DNA of 64,000 bases from Todiramphus chloris collaris (GCA_025345505.1 JANVCC010000018.1:36933166-36997165); one strand, 5' to 3'; counted from the first letter of the stretch, positions 39,590 to 53,300 are shown. Program-made: numbers and translations. Notes: a model not told the origin generated them from the sequence alone.

Positions 39590-40300
39590 GATGTTAATGT
39601 TTGTGCTGAACAATACCAACTCTTTCAGGAACTCTCCATATGTCAAATGGACCAGTATAAACCTTTACTGTACACCTCTGGTGAGTGGCCTCCAACTGGA
39701 CTCTGTGTCACTGTTTACCAGCACCTTGAGAAACTGAAATCAGACAATTTCGTATTCTGTAATTCATCTTTCCTGTCAGTGAGGATATTATGAAAGATAG
39801 AGTCAAATGTCGTTTTACAGTCAAGATAAATAACATTCACTGCTTTTTCCTCATCCATCAAACTACTCAAATCATTACAGAAGGCTGTCAGATTGGTCAA
39901 GAATGACTTGTCCACTGTATATTTATGCTGACTATTCCCAATAACCGTTTTGTCCTTAATATCTTTGGAAATGTTTCCAGGATTATTTGCTCCATTCTCT
40001 TCCTGGGAAAGACTGACTGGCTTCACTCCCCAGATCCTCTTTTTTGTCTTTTTTGAAGATAGTGATGACATATGCTTAGTCCATTCCTCAGAAACTTCTC
40101 CTGTTTTCTACAATCTTTCGGTGATGATCAAGAGTGACATTGAAAATCACAATGACATTGTACATCTTCCTCATCATTCATGTGTGTATCCCATTGTGTA
40201 CCATCAACTTGCGTATGTCCAATTTGTTCATTAATCTGATCTTCTTCTACAAAGGAGGGTCTTCTTACACATCTGGAATTTTTTCCCATATTTTTACTTT
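39590..40300 (-). mobile_element. Decayed CR1 LINE, reverse-transcriptase segment (copy C)
   Basis: Read on the minus strand, the segment aligns with the middle of CR1 ORF2. The frame at 39715-40071 holds KSFLTNLTAFCNDLSSLMDE, then AVNVIYLDCKTTFDSIFHNI. These correspond to [20 protein letters not shown] and [16 protein letters not shown] of copy A, with the catalytic Asp (YLD) kept. Toward 39600-39720 the untranslated frame still matches the part before the FADD motif, for example 'gtggcctccaactggactct'. Toward 40300 it matches the linker. A TGA at 40178-40180 sits at the same place as in the two larger copies. Neither the 3' terminus nor the 5' half is present, so it is a fragment or a remnant of a larger insertion. 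Confidence 0.88.
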
Positions 40301-40309
40301 TTGCCCTAT

Positions 40310-43300
40310 CTGAGATCACAGAATGTGAGATCAGGTCGTTGACTAGTAATTTAAATTAAGTAATTTAAATTCATTTCACATTCAAGGAAGGAAAGTAAGA
40401 ACATGTGGTGATATGATGTATAGTATGTGCTACAATCTGCTGATTTTTGTCCAGGAGTATTGTTTCTAGACTTATATCATGCTAAGAAAAGGCTAAAAAG
40501 AGATAGGAATGTCTACTTCTGCCTTGTGCCTGAGAATACTTGAGCAAAAGGCTCTGCTGCCCAGCATCTCCCTTTGTTCTTTTCAGCTATCCATCTTGAG
40601 CTGAGGTGCTTTCCAAGGAAGTGTATGACTGTGGTCCGGGCTTAAATTGCAGAGCCAGCTGTGGAAAGTCAGCCTTGAGCCTTACCAATTCCTTCCTGCC
40701 ATTCTATCCTCAGATGTAATTTGATGTTATTACGAGGTGTGCTGTGCTCTGGGAGATTACAGGGAACACTGCTGGCTGGTTTCACCATAGCCCGCAGGCT
40801 AATACCTCCTTGTGAATCTTCTCTGGCATGCAATTTTTTCAATTAACACTAGCATGGTGCATATATCAGATATCCATCTTCCCAGATTATTGTTAGGCTA
40901 ACAAGGGGTAGATACCAAGAGCAAAGAAAATGTTTCAGAGCCATTTGGCCCAGATTCAGACAATTATTTGGTCTTCTTAACTCCCACAGAAGTCAAGCAG
41001 GAGTTATGAATATAGGTATCATTAACCCTGGTGTCCCAGTGCATCAAAGGGCCATCTCTCAAAGATCCCATAGTCTTGGTGCCCTTCCCACTTGTCTGCT
41101 GTTAGATTCAGAAAAAAACAGTATTGGCAGAGGACCTCATTCTAGCTCATTGGCTTTGACCTACCTGTAGTGAGCCACATAGCTATGAACTGCAGATTAA
41201 TCACTAAGATTGCTAAGTAATGAAATCATTGACCATAGAGAGAGGCTCCAGATGGCTCAGAAAGCAAATGGCCTTTTCCAGGTTGCCAGGAGCACATCAT
41301 CCAGGTGCCCTGTTCCATATGTTGCTGGTTCCCTGTTGAATGCCAAGCCCAACGCTTCACTCCTGATTTTTAAATCCCTCCGCAGAAGTAGCCAAAGCTA
41401 TTAAAAGGGCTGTTTCATTCATATTCTCTACTTTATTAAATTGGCTGAGTGTAGGAGTGATTCATCTTCCTCTTAAACGTGCTCATCCCTCTGCAATTAA
41501 TCTAGAAAAACGTATTGTATGAATGAAGAAAAGCTTCAAGGCTAAGATGGTTTTGTTGGGTGGATGGGACTCCTGGCCCCAAGTTCAGTGCAGCCTGAGG
41601 GCAGGGCAAGGGAGAAGTCTGGCTTGCACACCAGTGAAGCACTTGGCTCTCCAGACTCTCCTTCATTCTGCATTTCCCAGACTTCCTTTCTGGAGTCATA
41701 TCTGTGGGCTGCACTGGAAGGTTTACTAATTCTGTGTAGCAAAACAGCAGATGTGAGTGGTTGCTCAACAGTCTGTGGACCATAATCTTTGCTCAAGTAT
41801 TACAGATGCTGACAGTTGAAAATTGGTTGACAATTTGCAATTCCTGGGGCAATTTGGAAAAAATAATGGTGACTTATATGTACATTATTTAAGTCACTAT
41901 TTATCAGATTTACACAGATCTATCAATGGAGAAAAAATGCGTCATTATGTTGAAAAATGCTGTAAAAGCTCCTCAGTTCTGCCATTTGAGTTTTGTTCAT
42001 TTCATAAGCTTTTAACTGTATTTTACTGCGTATTTCCACGGCGACAGGAATTTCTCTTTCCCAAAGCAAACCAAGCAACTACATTTCCTCATGTGTTTTG
42101 CTTGGGTGGTGGAATAGGGGTCACAACCCAATTTTTGGTTGAGGAGGTCATGTGCCAGCTTTGTTGCACAAGTACACATTTAACTTCAGAGTTATTCTAC
42201 TGAGGTCTGTGGCATTTCACCACTGTAATAATGTAAAATTTGACCTCTTATATCCTCTTCACAGGACATGGCAAAAGCACTTTGCTCCCCGGATCTTGAG
42301 TTTAGGCTGCTTTTTGAGATGAAAGAAGGACACGTGAATAAGGTTTCTGTGGCTCAAGAGCTCTCTTCCATCTCTGATACCTGCATGGCCAAGAAAGTGA
42401 GCACTACTAGGGGAAGCAACTGCCAAGGGGAGTTACTTTTCATATCATGGAGGGATCTAAGCCCATGGCTAAAGCCAATTCTACCAGAAAAAGAGCCTGC
42501 ATTCTTTCCAAAGCACTAGGTAAAGAGGAGTGTCTGACTAACAGAAAATAAAAAAGGTTCAAATGCCCATGAGCAACAAGACAAAAACCAGAAAGCAGCT
42601 TTATACTCATGACAGTTATTTTATTTTGGTCACATATTTTTCTTACAAGAGGCAGCTGTAGAGATCAAGACTAAGAAGTAAGTTTCCTCATAAAGAAGCA
42701 AGTTTTGTCTGAGGAATCCTGGTTCTCCCCAAGGTGAAAGCTGTGGCCATAGGCTTAGAAAGTCAAACAGGCTGACTGGGCAATACAACTGGTGAAGCCT
42801 CCTGTATGACTTTGGAGTGAATACTTATGCCCTGAATCAAGATTGGATGGAGAAATTAATTTTAACCGTGTGCATGCACCCCAGCACTTTAACATGGCCT
42901 CAAAGCACAAGAATAATATTATCCTGCTGGGAGTTTCCTACCTAAATTAGGTCTTTCAAACTCCATCTCAGTTTTCTTTAGCCGTGATATGAGCTTGAAG
43001 ACCAGAATCCAAGGCCCTCTCTTTTAAGTGGCCAGTGGAGATGTAATCAAAGAATGAGCTGTTAGATAGAAAATTTCAAACTAGTTAAAAAAATTAATCA
43101 CCTTTGTCTTTTAAGGCAGTGGTTGGGTTTCAGTCTATTCCCACACTTTACCATTTCTCATAGCCATTCTGGCCTGCCTCTGCACCCATTATCACTACTC
43201 CAATGAATGTTTTCTTTCTGTTGTGCCAGCATTTATGATCATGGATTGAAGATTCCTTCCCATCAGTTGATGAATAAAAACATAATTAATGTGAGTTTGG

Positions 43301-43400
43301 GTATTTATACTGCTGTAAAAAAAATGGAGAATCATCTCATGAACAGCTGCAGAGTAGAATGTATTTCCTTCTTTCTCATATTCAAGAAATAAAACTAGAA
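40310..43400. other. Unannotated noncoding DNA with one possible LINE relict
   Basis: Apart from the L2-like candidate at 41215-41400 I see nothing recognisable. Frames of 126 codons (41823-42203) and 83 codons (42268-42519) look random. Confidence 0.5.
41215..41400 (+). mobile_element. Possible L2-type LINE relict (end of reverse transcriptase)
   Basis: The + frame reads RLQMAQKANGLFQVARSTSS and shortly after NAKPNASLLIFKSLRRSSQS. In L2-family LINEs the C-terminal part of ORF2 has an 'RLQ-VQNAAAR' block, and after some 25 residues an 'HWLPV-(x)-FK-LLIFKSLHG' block. The order and spacing fit, but the central HWLPV is replaced by AGSLL, so similarity is partial. If right, it is a very old fragment from before the split of birds from other amniotes. 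It could equally be a chance resemblance. Confidence 0.3.
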
Positions 43401-43407
43401 GTAGAAG

Positions 43408-44988
43408 ACTACTTTCTGGAAAAGCTTGTAGAATAAAGAAGTACACAGTATGTCGAAAAAGGGACTGGTCTCTTGGAATGATAGGAACGTTGTCAGGGTA
43501 TGTAGGGATGCAACAAGGAAGGTCAAGGCCCTCTTGGAATTAACTCTGGCAAAGGAAGTAAAAGAGAACAAGAAGGGCTTCTTCAAGTACATCAATGATA
43601 AAAGGAAGAATAGGGAAAATGTGTGTCCACTGCTGAATGAAGTGAGAACCCTGGTGACAGAGGATGCAGAGAAGGAGAAACTGCTGAATGCCTTCTTTGT
43701 TTCAGTCTTTACTGCTAAGACCAGACCTCAGGAATTCCTGACCCTGGAAGTAAGAGAGAAAGCTTGGAGGGAGGAGGACTCTCCTATGGTAGATGAGGAC
43801 AGGGTTAGATATCATTTGTGTAAACTGAACACACACAGATCCATGGATCCTGATGGGCTGCACCCATGAGTGCAGAGGGAGCTGGCTACTGTTGTTACTC
43901 TACCACTCTCCACCATTTTTGAAAGATCATGGAGAATGGGAGAGGTTCCTGAGAACTGGAGGAAAGCCAATGTCACTCCAGTCATCATAAAGGGCAAGAA
44001 GGAAGACCCTGGAAATTACAGACCAGTCAGACTCACCTCCATTGCTGGAAAGGTGATGGAGCAGCTCATTCTAGAGATCATATCTCAGCACATGGAAGAA
44101 AAGAAGGTTATCAAGAGTAGCCAGCATGGATTTACTAAAGGGAAGTCATGTCTGACTAATCTGATAGCCTTCTGTGATGGTGTGACTGAATGGATAGATG
44201 CAGGGAGAGCAGTAGATGTTGTCTACCTTCATCAAGGCTTTTGATACTGTCTCCCATAACATCCTTGTGGGTAAACTCAGGAAGTGTGGGTTAGAAGAGT
44301 GACCGGTAAGATGGGTGATAACTGCCTGAACAATATTGCTCAGAGGTTTGCAATCAGTGTCACAGAGTCCAGTTGGCCACCTGTAGCTAATGGTGTTCCC
44401 CAGAGGTCAGTTCTGGGTCCAGTCTTATTCAACATCTTCATCAATGACCTGGATGAAGGGATAGAGTGTACCCTCAGCAAGTTTGCTGATGATATGAAAC
44501 TGGGAGGAGTGGCTGATATACCAGGAGTCTGTGCAAAGTCTGCAAAATACAAAGATGATGAAGGGACTGGAACATCTCTCTTGTAAGGAAAGGCTGAGAG
44601 ACCTGGGTCTGTTTAGCCTGGAAAAGAGAAGACTGAGAGGGGATCTTATTAATGTTTACAAAAACCTGAAGGGTGGGTGTCAAGTAGAAGGGGCCAGTCT
44701 CTTTTCAGTGGTGCCCTCTGATAGGATGAGAGGTAATGGTAGCAAGGTGAAACACAGGAAGTTCCACTTCAACATGAGGAAAAACTTCCTTCCTGTGAGG
44801 GTAATGGAACACTGGAACAGACTGCCCAGAAAGGTTGGGGAGTCTCCTTCTCTAGAGACTTTCACAACCCTGGATCTGTTCCTGTGTGGCCTGCCCTAGG
44901 TCATCCTGATCTGGCAGGGACATTGAACTCGATAAACTCCAGACATCCTTTTCAACCTCTACCATTCTATGATTCTATGATTCTAAGA
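43408..44988 (+). mobile_element. CR1 LINE copy B, 5'-truncated and internally deleted
   Basis: This + strand copy starts in the linker between endonuclease and RT ('tttctggaaaagcttgtaga') and runs to a classic CR1 3' end with overlapping ATTCTATGATTCTATGATTC units at 44966-44985. RT blocks are easy to read: [48 protein letters not shown]. At about 44535-44550 the sequence jumps from [10 protein letters not shown] straight to [11 protein letters not shown], which in another frame is the [10 protein letters not shown] block. About 0.35-0.4 kb present in copy A is missing there. It is likely younger than copies C and E because its ORF is still readable over long stretches. Confidence 0.95.
43450..44899 (+). 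pseudogene. CR1 ORF2 reverse-transcriptase remnant of copy B
   Basis: Four open pieces make up the broken frame. 43450-43869 encodes the linker (VCRDATRKVKALLELTLAKE, CPLLNEVRTLVTEDAEKEKL). It is closed by TGA at 43867-43869 after DGLHP. 43870-44244 encodes the start of the RT (PENWRKANVTPV, PGNYRPVRLTS) and ends just after VVYLHQGF, where a frameshift hits the FSKAFDTV block. 44284-44586 encodes the core with FADD. 44531-44899 encodes the C-terminal end ([39 protein letters not shown]). The substitution LHQGF in place of LDFSKAF comes from the frameshift, so the first catalytic Asp is lost. No function is possible. Confidence 0.93.
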
Positions 44989-44989
44989 C

Positions 44990-46880
44990 AGGAATAAAAC
45001 CCCAAACATTTTCACTTAGGTCTGTACATCTCACAAGGGAGTGTGCAAGAGGAAACACAGCTATGGAAGGGCTTGGGTTTTAAGAGTCTCACATGAAAGC
45101 CAGTAATATTGGAAACTGATATAGTGTAGAAATAATACACAGCTATGAATTAAAAGTAAAAAAGTTGAGACTTTTATCAAGTTAAGGTGAATTAAATATT
45201 CTTAGCTTTCTAAATTATGTCTATTTCCTTCTGAGAGACATTTACTGGAAATAGTTATCAGTTCCTTCTAAGAAATACCCTGTAAAAAACCTGCTAAGAC
45301 AGACATCATCTAGAAAAAATTTTTGAGAGATTTTTGTCTTATCCTTGGATAGAGAATGAATGCTGTGGTTGTTTAAAAATAATCTCGAAATAAATAAGTT
45401 GTTGTATGGGAAAAGGTTCTCATGTCAATGCTTGTTTCCAGGCCAACACAAATTCACAGGCAATGCTTTTATCATATAAAAAGTATATCTTAGATCTAGG
45501 CTCAGAATTCTCCCCTTTTATATCCATTTACTGAGAACAAAGTACAATTAGGGCAACCAGTTACTTATGTTTCAGGAAATATAGCAGAAGTGAACCAGTG
45601 TCTTGAAGTCAAATCAGTAACTCACTGCTATGGCCCTGATGCTTAATGTCTGAGACTCATTCTGAATAATACAAAACATTACCGACACTGGAGGCTTGAT
45701 TCAAGAGACTTCAGTTTTTGGCTAGCTTACCTGATTGATTTTGAGGAGGTCCATTTTGATACTCCACCTTTCTGGAAAGTTGAGCCTTTCCACATTGAAG
45801 ACCTAGTCATTTTTAAAAGTGGTGACTTTTATTGGACTAATGTGACATTCTATGGTGAAGTTTGAAAACTTTCACTGGAGTCTTCTACAAGGAGAAGGAA
45901 TATCTGAATGTTCTATTTTGCCTCAGCATAACTATCTCAATTGTACCAGATCCACTTGAGTTCCACCTTCTCTGGTGTCATAGCAGCAAAAAATGGCAAT
46001 TCCTTTTTTTTTTTTCCCTGCCACATACCCTTCTTTGCAGTTCTTTTGCCTTCTTGAATGCTAGGGCGAGCAGAGGTGGAGTTTGTAGCACATGTGAATG
46101 TCACCAGATTCAGTTAATTTCGGAACAAGCATGGGGAGAGGGAAGCATAGGGCTTTTAGAAGTAGGTCTACTAGGGAGTCTGCTACTGGCACCTCTTTGC
46201 TTCTGCATTTCTGATCTGATAGCAGAATGGGAGGAGAATGGCACTCAAAATTAGACCTATGCCAATAAGAGTTTCATAAATCAATAAAATCTTTACCTAA
46301 CGGGATGACAAAGTTTCACAGACAGTTTATCCCAAGGAAAAAAGGTAGTGTGGAATAATGTCAAATAAGTGAGAGCTGGTTCCAAGTACAGGAAATAGAT
46401 TGTTGTTGCTTCCAGGTTGAATATGATGGAAGATCATAAATAGCCTTGCTTCTGCTGCCTCTGTTGCCTATGTCATAGCCCTTTAAAATGAAGTTGACTG
46501 TCTGGGAGTGTATATAAGGAGGTAAACACTGCTGGAAGAGAAGGTAACATTTCTGACTCCCCATCCTTCATTTCCCCTGGCATCAGGCAGCACCATGAGC
46601 TAATTCTCCAGAGCTCGTCTCCTGCTTCTCTGACCTAGGGCTAGTCCTTTTCCTTCCCACACCAACATCACATCATTTCATTGACTCAAGTGGTCAGTTC
46701 TTGCCTGGACAATCCCCTATTCACAGGGCAGTGACAATCCAGGGACTTTCATACTGCTAAAAAACTTTGAGCTGTCTTTGCACCCAAGAGTTTCAATACG
46801 TGTCCAGGTTTACAACTGAAATATTCATGAGAGAAACAGAGTTTCATTTATGACTTTTCCACAGTTTCCTAGTTGTAATA
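44990..46880. other. Unannotated noncoding DNA
   Basis: No gene or repeat recognised. The 130-codon frame at 45862-46254 begins in AT-rich sequence, includes a T run, and has no resemblance I can name. Confidence 0.55.
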
Positions 46881-46882
46881 AG

Positions 46883-47300
46883 GTCATAGAATAGTTTAAT
46901 TTGGAAGAAATTTCTGGACATCATCTGGTTAGAACCCCTGCTCAAAGCAGGAACAACTTTGAAGTTAGGTCCAATTCCAAAGTTGGATCAGTTTGCTTAG
47001 AGTCAGATCACTGAGTTTTCAGTATGTTCAAGAGGATATTGGGCAACCTTTTGCACTGTTTTACCACCCTCAGTGTGAGCAAATTCTCCTAATATATAAT
47101 GGGAATTCACCAAACTGAAACTTGTGACCATTTTCTCTCAGCCTTTTGCTGTGTACTGCTGAGATGAATCTGGTTCTGCCTTCTCTCTGTCTTCCAGTAA
47201 GTAGTTGCAGACCACCTTCACATTCTGTTATGGATGAACACACTTTCATCTGTCAGCTTCTCCTCGTAACAATCCTAGCAACATCACCCTTGATAAATCA
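46883..47300 (-). mobile_element. Old CR1 LINE 3' region (copy E)
   Basis: 'gtcatagaatagtttaattt' followed by 'ggaagaaatttctggacatc' is the reverse complement of a diverged CR1 3' end. The following 'agaacccctgctcaaagcag' is the next block of the terminal region. Further in, 'caaactgaaacttgtgacca', then 'ctgagatgaatctggttctg' and 'cagtaagtagttgcagacca', match in order the DNA of the last ~100 codons of ORF2. It has many small insertions and deletions and no open frame. Confidence 0.85.
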
Positions 47301-47304
47301 CTCC

Positions 47305-50300
47305 CTGTCTCTCTAAGGGTTTGTTATGTTTTGGAGAACAAGAGTCAGAAGAACAAAGCAGTAAAAAAGTTTCCTTTCTTCTTTTGAGGATTGACTGATT
47401 TAAAAAAAATATATAATTCTCATTGGTTTAGTCAGGAGAAGGAAATCAGAAGTTTAAGTTACTCTTCAAGGCAGTTTTTCTTACACAGGTATGCTTTATA
47501 CTACCCTTTCTTGTGGCTGTTCTTTGTCCTGTTGCAAAGCAAGTTGGTGAGTCAACCTCGTGTTAAGAGTTGTTTCTGGAATCCACAGAGTACGGAGAAG
47601 AAAATGTTTGTGAGAATGATCCAAATCCCAGGAAAACCTGCAACCACAAATTTCACAGGTGCACGTTTCACCTTAGGAAACAGAGGCAGGATTTTAGCAA
47701 AGGGTAGCATAAATCATCTTTCAATGTTTTTGTTTCAGTGAAACAAAAAAAGAATAAAAAGAACAATCTATCAACAGAAACCTTAAGGACTTTAACTGAC
47801 ATTGAGATCTATAAGAATAGTTGATATTATTCCTAATACACAGCATATTTTACTGGAAAATACATTTGAAGATTAAGAAACATCAACATCCCTCCCTCCA
47901 CCATTTCTACAGAGCCTGGGCAGCAAGAATAAAAGGGTGCAAAGCTGGGAGGTGTAGTGGGTATTTGCAGAAGCAGAGCTGTAACCACTCATCAGTCAAG
48001 CTGGGAGCAGAGAAGGTAGCTATGGCAGGCTGGACCAGAAGTCAGCAGCCAGGTGGCAATAGCTGGGCAAATAATTTCATGGTGCAGCTGCTCTGGATGG
48101 AGGAAAATGGCTTGTGACAAAGAAACCTTCTCAAGTTTCCCCTTTCCTTCCTGAGAGTGAGGAATGGAGAAAAAGTCAGAACTGTCAGAGTCTGACCGAG
48201 CAGGGAAGGAGCCCTGTGTGGGCAGTAACAGTGGTGGCAGCCCTGAGGCCACCAGTGGGACTGGTGACGGAAGATGATTTCAGCTGCATGGATAGAGCAG
48301 TGTCTGCCTCTGCTACAATGGGAGGCAATAAATTAAGAAAAGTACTGTACATGGAACATACACCACACGCATACACACAGTGTACATGTGGGATTTGTTT
48401 CTTATGTTCCATTACATTAGAGCCAAATGTTGCTGCAACATCCAGTGTGCTCAATACTGGGACCTGCAGCTGCTTTTCATGCATAGCTTCTGCTGGTAAA
48501 GACTGGATCACCTTCAGAAGAAACGCATGGTGTGCTGTGCATTACATCAGCTTTGGTCACACTCAAGCACAGTCTTAAGCCCACTTGCATCACGTCTCCT
48601 AATGTGCAAACCAGGACTGAGCTGGTCCAACATGTGCTCCAGGCACTCTGAGATACCTCCTACTGGAGGGTACTTTACATTTACACGCAGAGGGCACTTG
48701 AACTGAATATCTTTTTGGGTTTTACGTGACTGATTTATAACAGTTTAGCCTCAGTCCCTTTGCTACTATTTTTGCAAGCATGTAAGAAAGTCTAGCATGT
48801 TGTAAGAGGACCAGACTCTCACACGGTGTAAATTATGGGCGGGTGAAGCTGGCACTGTCTTCATCTCAGTTTTGAGGACAGCTTCTTCAGTTAGCTATTG
48901 GAAACAGTATTTTTCCTAAGCTGGTCTGGTGAGTCTCACACCCTAGCCCTTCTCCCCTTGCAGATGCTGCTAAAGTTTCCAGGCTCAGAAAATTCTGAGC
49001 AGCGTGTCTGCCTGGGAGGAATTCTTGCATCTCCTTAGGATTGCTTTTCAAAGGCTTTTGCCACAGCCGGAAGGAAAACCTTACATATGAAAATAAAGCT
49101 GGAGTGTCCAAATTTCTTTTATTTTGAACATCAAAATGAATTAAGCATCACACTCTGTAGGTGTCCACGAGTTCACAGAAATATTTATTTCCCATAAAAG
49201 TGTATCAGAATTAAAAAGCCAAATAAACCCACACCAGAAACCTGTCCTTCACCTCTACTGGTTGCAAGCTTTAAAAACTGTGAAACAGAGCAGGGCTTTT
49301 TCAGGGTTCACACTGAGAAGTTGTTGAAAACTGTAACCAAGCATGACTAATGACTGCATGGTGTGGGGTATTTGCATGGATTCTGTTTGCAAGCATCAAG
49401 CGTGTGAAAACAGATCATTTGAAGAGAAACATAAGCAGCACGCAGAGGAACACAGACGCAACTTGACAAGTTTGTGTGGTGGAGGACAATCACAGCAACA
49501 CAACCAGTACCTCCTGATACTGAGCAGCTGCTCAGTTGCATCCAGTGAGAGGGAGGATGCATCTTTTACCTGCAGGGATTGATGTTCTTTAATTAGAAAC
49601 CAAGGAGCGGTAGGAAGCAGGTAATGAATACTAGGGTATTAATGTTTCGTGTAATTGGAAAATGAGTGTTGGGCAGTAATCTGCATTATGAGAGTTATTT
49701 ATTCTGTTGGAACATAACATAGCTCACCAGAAAGTATTCGGTATGTGTTCCTCAGAGCTCCAATCTTTGCTGTAATCACTATGCACCATAAAATGCAGAT
49801 TCCAGAGGCTAGACAGGCTTTCACACACTGAGCGTCTGTGTGACACCTCACATCTGGTTGGAGTCAGTGAGAAGAGAGGTGCTTGGCTACTGCTGTGGAC
49901 TGAACGGAGTTGCAGGGACACCTTTAGAGAGATGGTAGGAGGAAACTGTGAGGTTCTTGCTCCTGTCTATAGTATATAGGTGTATGGCCTCCATCTACAC
50001 GACTCTGTAGGCTGTGACACATTCATCTTTCCCTCCCGTCAAGGAGGGGAGACTAATGTTTTTTGGGGCCACCTGTCATTGGGGTAAGAGCCAGAGTTAT
50101 TGAATCCAGCAGGGAGAGGAGGGACTGAGGAGTGGCTCACTTCAGAGGCCTGTTTCTCTCCAGCAATGGCAGAGGTACTGAAGATGAATGGTTCACAGAC
50201 AACTCCTGCCCAAAGTGTTTCCCTTGCAGGGAAACTGAGCTCAGCTCTCCCTGGTGCTGCAAGCCCTGCATCTCCTTCATTTCCCTGTGCAGTGCTGCCT

Positions 50301-53300
50301 TCAGAAAATGGTATTTGAAGGAAAGTTTCAAGAGTGACCGGAGGGTCTCCAGAAGTGTCTGTAGACTTGCAGCTGTCTCAGACTCGCAGTCATGTGAAAC
50401 CCCTTGGTTGAAAAGGACTCAGCCTCCTCCAGAAGACTATGTCACAGTGTGTCAGAGCTCCACTCAGAAAAAGGAGGGATGTTCTTTCCCTCCTCATCCT
50501 TCTTTACAGGAAAGAGATGCAGTCTTCCACCCCAGGGATGCTGGATCTCTAGCATCGGCATAATTCTGCCTTCTAACCTGAAGCAGGGAAAGAAGCCTGA
50601 ACAGTGAGAACAGAAGGAATAGTATTTTGTATGGTGGGAGCTGGCATGGATGGATGGCCATGCACAGCACTGTCTTACCTGGAAAGAGTGCAGCCCATGG
50701 GCCACAAGCCTGCCTCCCTTCCTCCCTCCCTCCTGCTACCATCTGTCACTGTGTGGCCAGCAACGTTCCAGGGAGCATGGACTGTTCCCCATTACTTCTA
50801 ATGGTCGATGGTGGTGTCCAGATAAAGAAGCATAAGGCTTTTTTTCCCATGGCAACTTCAGACAAGAAGGTTAAGAAGTGCTCTGGGATTATGAAATTAA
50901 AATATTCCAAATTAAACCCTCATTTTTATTTTATTTTTCAATATTTTGCCTGTTATCAATGAGAGATATAGACTCTACCTATTCCTGCAGAATTATCAGT
51001 GGTGAATGCAATTATGGTTACCTGAAAAACGTTATTTTACTGGACTGGAGTATGCACCTGCCAGCATCTCCAAGTGTCTCTTAGACAGTTCCTGCACTGC
51101 CATTTACCCTCCTGTCCTATTCAAAATTTCTAAGTATAGTAACTTTACAGGAAGGGGAGGGCAGGCCTGGGTCCTTTTTTAGCCTGAATGTGATGCCTCT
51201 GAATCTATTACAGCAACAGCAGTAAGGTTATACGCAGCAGTGTCTCTACCCAGAATCTGAAATCCAGTTCCTGCTGCCTTCCCGCATTGCCAACTGGGAG
51301 ACAACAATGTCCACACTGAGGGGCTGAGGAGAAGGGAAGTGTGTATTGCCTGTCAAAGACTTGCAGTCCAAAAGCACCATAGTATTGTCACAGATATCAA
51401 ACACCCAGATCTAGAACTGGGTGATTGAGGTGCCTTTAGTATGCCCATGGTCCCAAACCAGGATATGTGGAATAATCTATGTAATTATATTCCCCTTAGT
51501 GCTTCAGAGAAGTCCCAGTGACTGTAATACATGCTAACTTAATCTTAGCCACAGAAAAATGTGTTTCTAATTTACAAATTCGGCAATTTTTCAATAAAAG
51601 TTGTTGCACTTTGTCTGATCTATTCTCAAAATACGGAAGTGCTTGAAGCATGACCACCTGCAATAACAGATTACTGTTCCCTAAAATATTGCCATACACC
51701 TACAATGTGGAGGCGTAAAGCTTCTCTAAAAAAGATCTTTGTTATTTTTTCTAAAAGAAAGAAATGATCCCAAAGTAAAGCTAGTTTTCAGCAGCCTCTC
51801 TGCTCCCCAATGCAACTGGCATCAAAGTCTAATGAAAACCTGTTTGCGGACACTGGATCTGATCCAAGGTACACTATTGGCATATTCGAGACCCCTTGGG
51901 ACATGACTCATATAAAAAACACAAGGCTGTCATCAGATGGCTGGTGGCTCAAATAAATCAAATTTACTTTGAAAATTGAGGCATACCAAAATTTTATTAG
52001 GTGAAACTTTGGCATTTCTTATAGCCAACTCGCACATATATATTTTTATTACTTACAGCAGTTTAAAAGTATGCTACCAATCTTATGCAAAACAAGACAT
52101 GATTGCAAACCTACATTTTTTACTGGGTGGCAGGAGGAACTGTGTTGTTTTCTTTTAAAAGCCCTGAATAGTGTTGCATGTTTGCTAAAGGTGGCACAGC
52201 AGAATGGGCCTCTCTGTTTATTTTCCTGCAAGCGGCTGGGCGCACATCCTTCGTTTGTGGTCTCAAGCCCTGACTTCAAAGAGCAGCTTCTCTTACAGAA
52301 TAATTGCTCACTAAAGCTATCAACTGCAACACAAAACTGACACACCGTGTTTGCAACATACATTTACAAAAAAACAGCCGTAAATGATGCTGAAGTCCCT
52401 CGATGGTCCAGGAGGGATGTGATCTTCGAGCTTCAAGAGGCTGTTCCTGCAGCAGCAGAGGTAAAGCCTGGTGTTGCCACAATCGGTGCAGCAGCTGCTC
52501 CTGGCTCTGTTGTATGGACCTGTACAGGGTCCCTCTTCCTCTGCCTGCACCCACAGAGGCTCACCACTTGCTTCAGAGCAAAATACGCTACCAAATGTAG
52601 CAAATCAAAGGTCTGAAACCTCTAACCCTCCAGCACATGAATTAAAATCAAGGCAATGGCCATATTTTGGAGCAGAGTGGATGCTTTTGTTCCTGATGAT
52701 ACAAGCCAAATCCATGAATTAAAAGAAAACACATTAATTAAAAAAAAAAACCCAACCTCTCAGTAGACAGGAGAGCCAAGCTCCCACTGATATTTCCAAA
52801 CTTCATTTCTCCAAGTGCATGGCAAGATAGCCTCTGCTTTAAACTGATAATAAAAGGAGTAAAAAGCTGCAGATTTGGTCCAGATTTTCCTCAAACTATA
52901 ATGAAAGTCTATGGGAATATATTCAGATAGAGTCCGAGAAGCATGCTGGCGCCTCTCCAAAATAACTTAATTCACTGTGCAAACACAAAGAAAGGGAAAA
53001 TAATGGTGCTGTAGATAAAAACGGCGGGATTGCTGTATCTGACAGTGCACTGTTTTGGGACACAGAAATTCTTGGCCAAATACTGTCACCCCTGTCCCGG
53101 AAAAATGAGCCTCTGAGGTTCCCAGCGGCTGGTTCCACAGGGACTGCTGCCGTCCAATGCTCCATCCTGCTGGGAGATCAGGGCTCCTTGCTTAGAGAAG
53201 CTCATCCACTAAGGCAGGTGCTTCCCAACATGGAAAAGCACAAAGTGTAAATCAAAACAGAAGCTGGCCCTGAATATAAAACCTTACGAATAAAAATGAT

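Noticed and set aside
46509-46520. TATATAAGG motif resembling a TATA box
   Set aside because: Isolated motif with no initiator, gene or CpG context; common by chance in AT-rich DNA.
48114-48578. 154-codon + strand frame overlapped by a 108-codon minus frame
   Set aside because: Both strands open in a locally GC-richer stretch; no homology signal in either.
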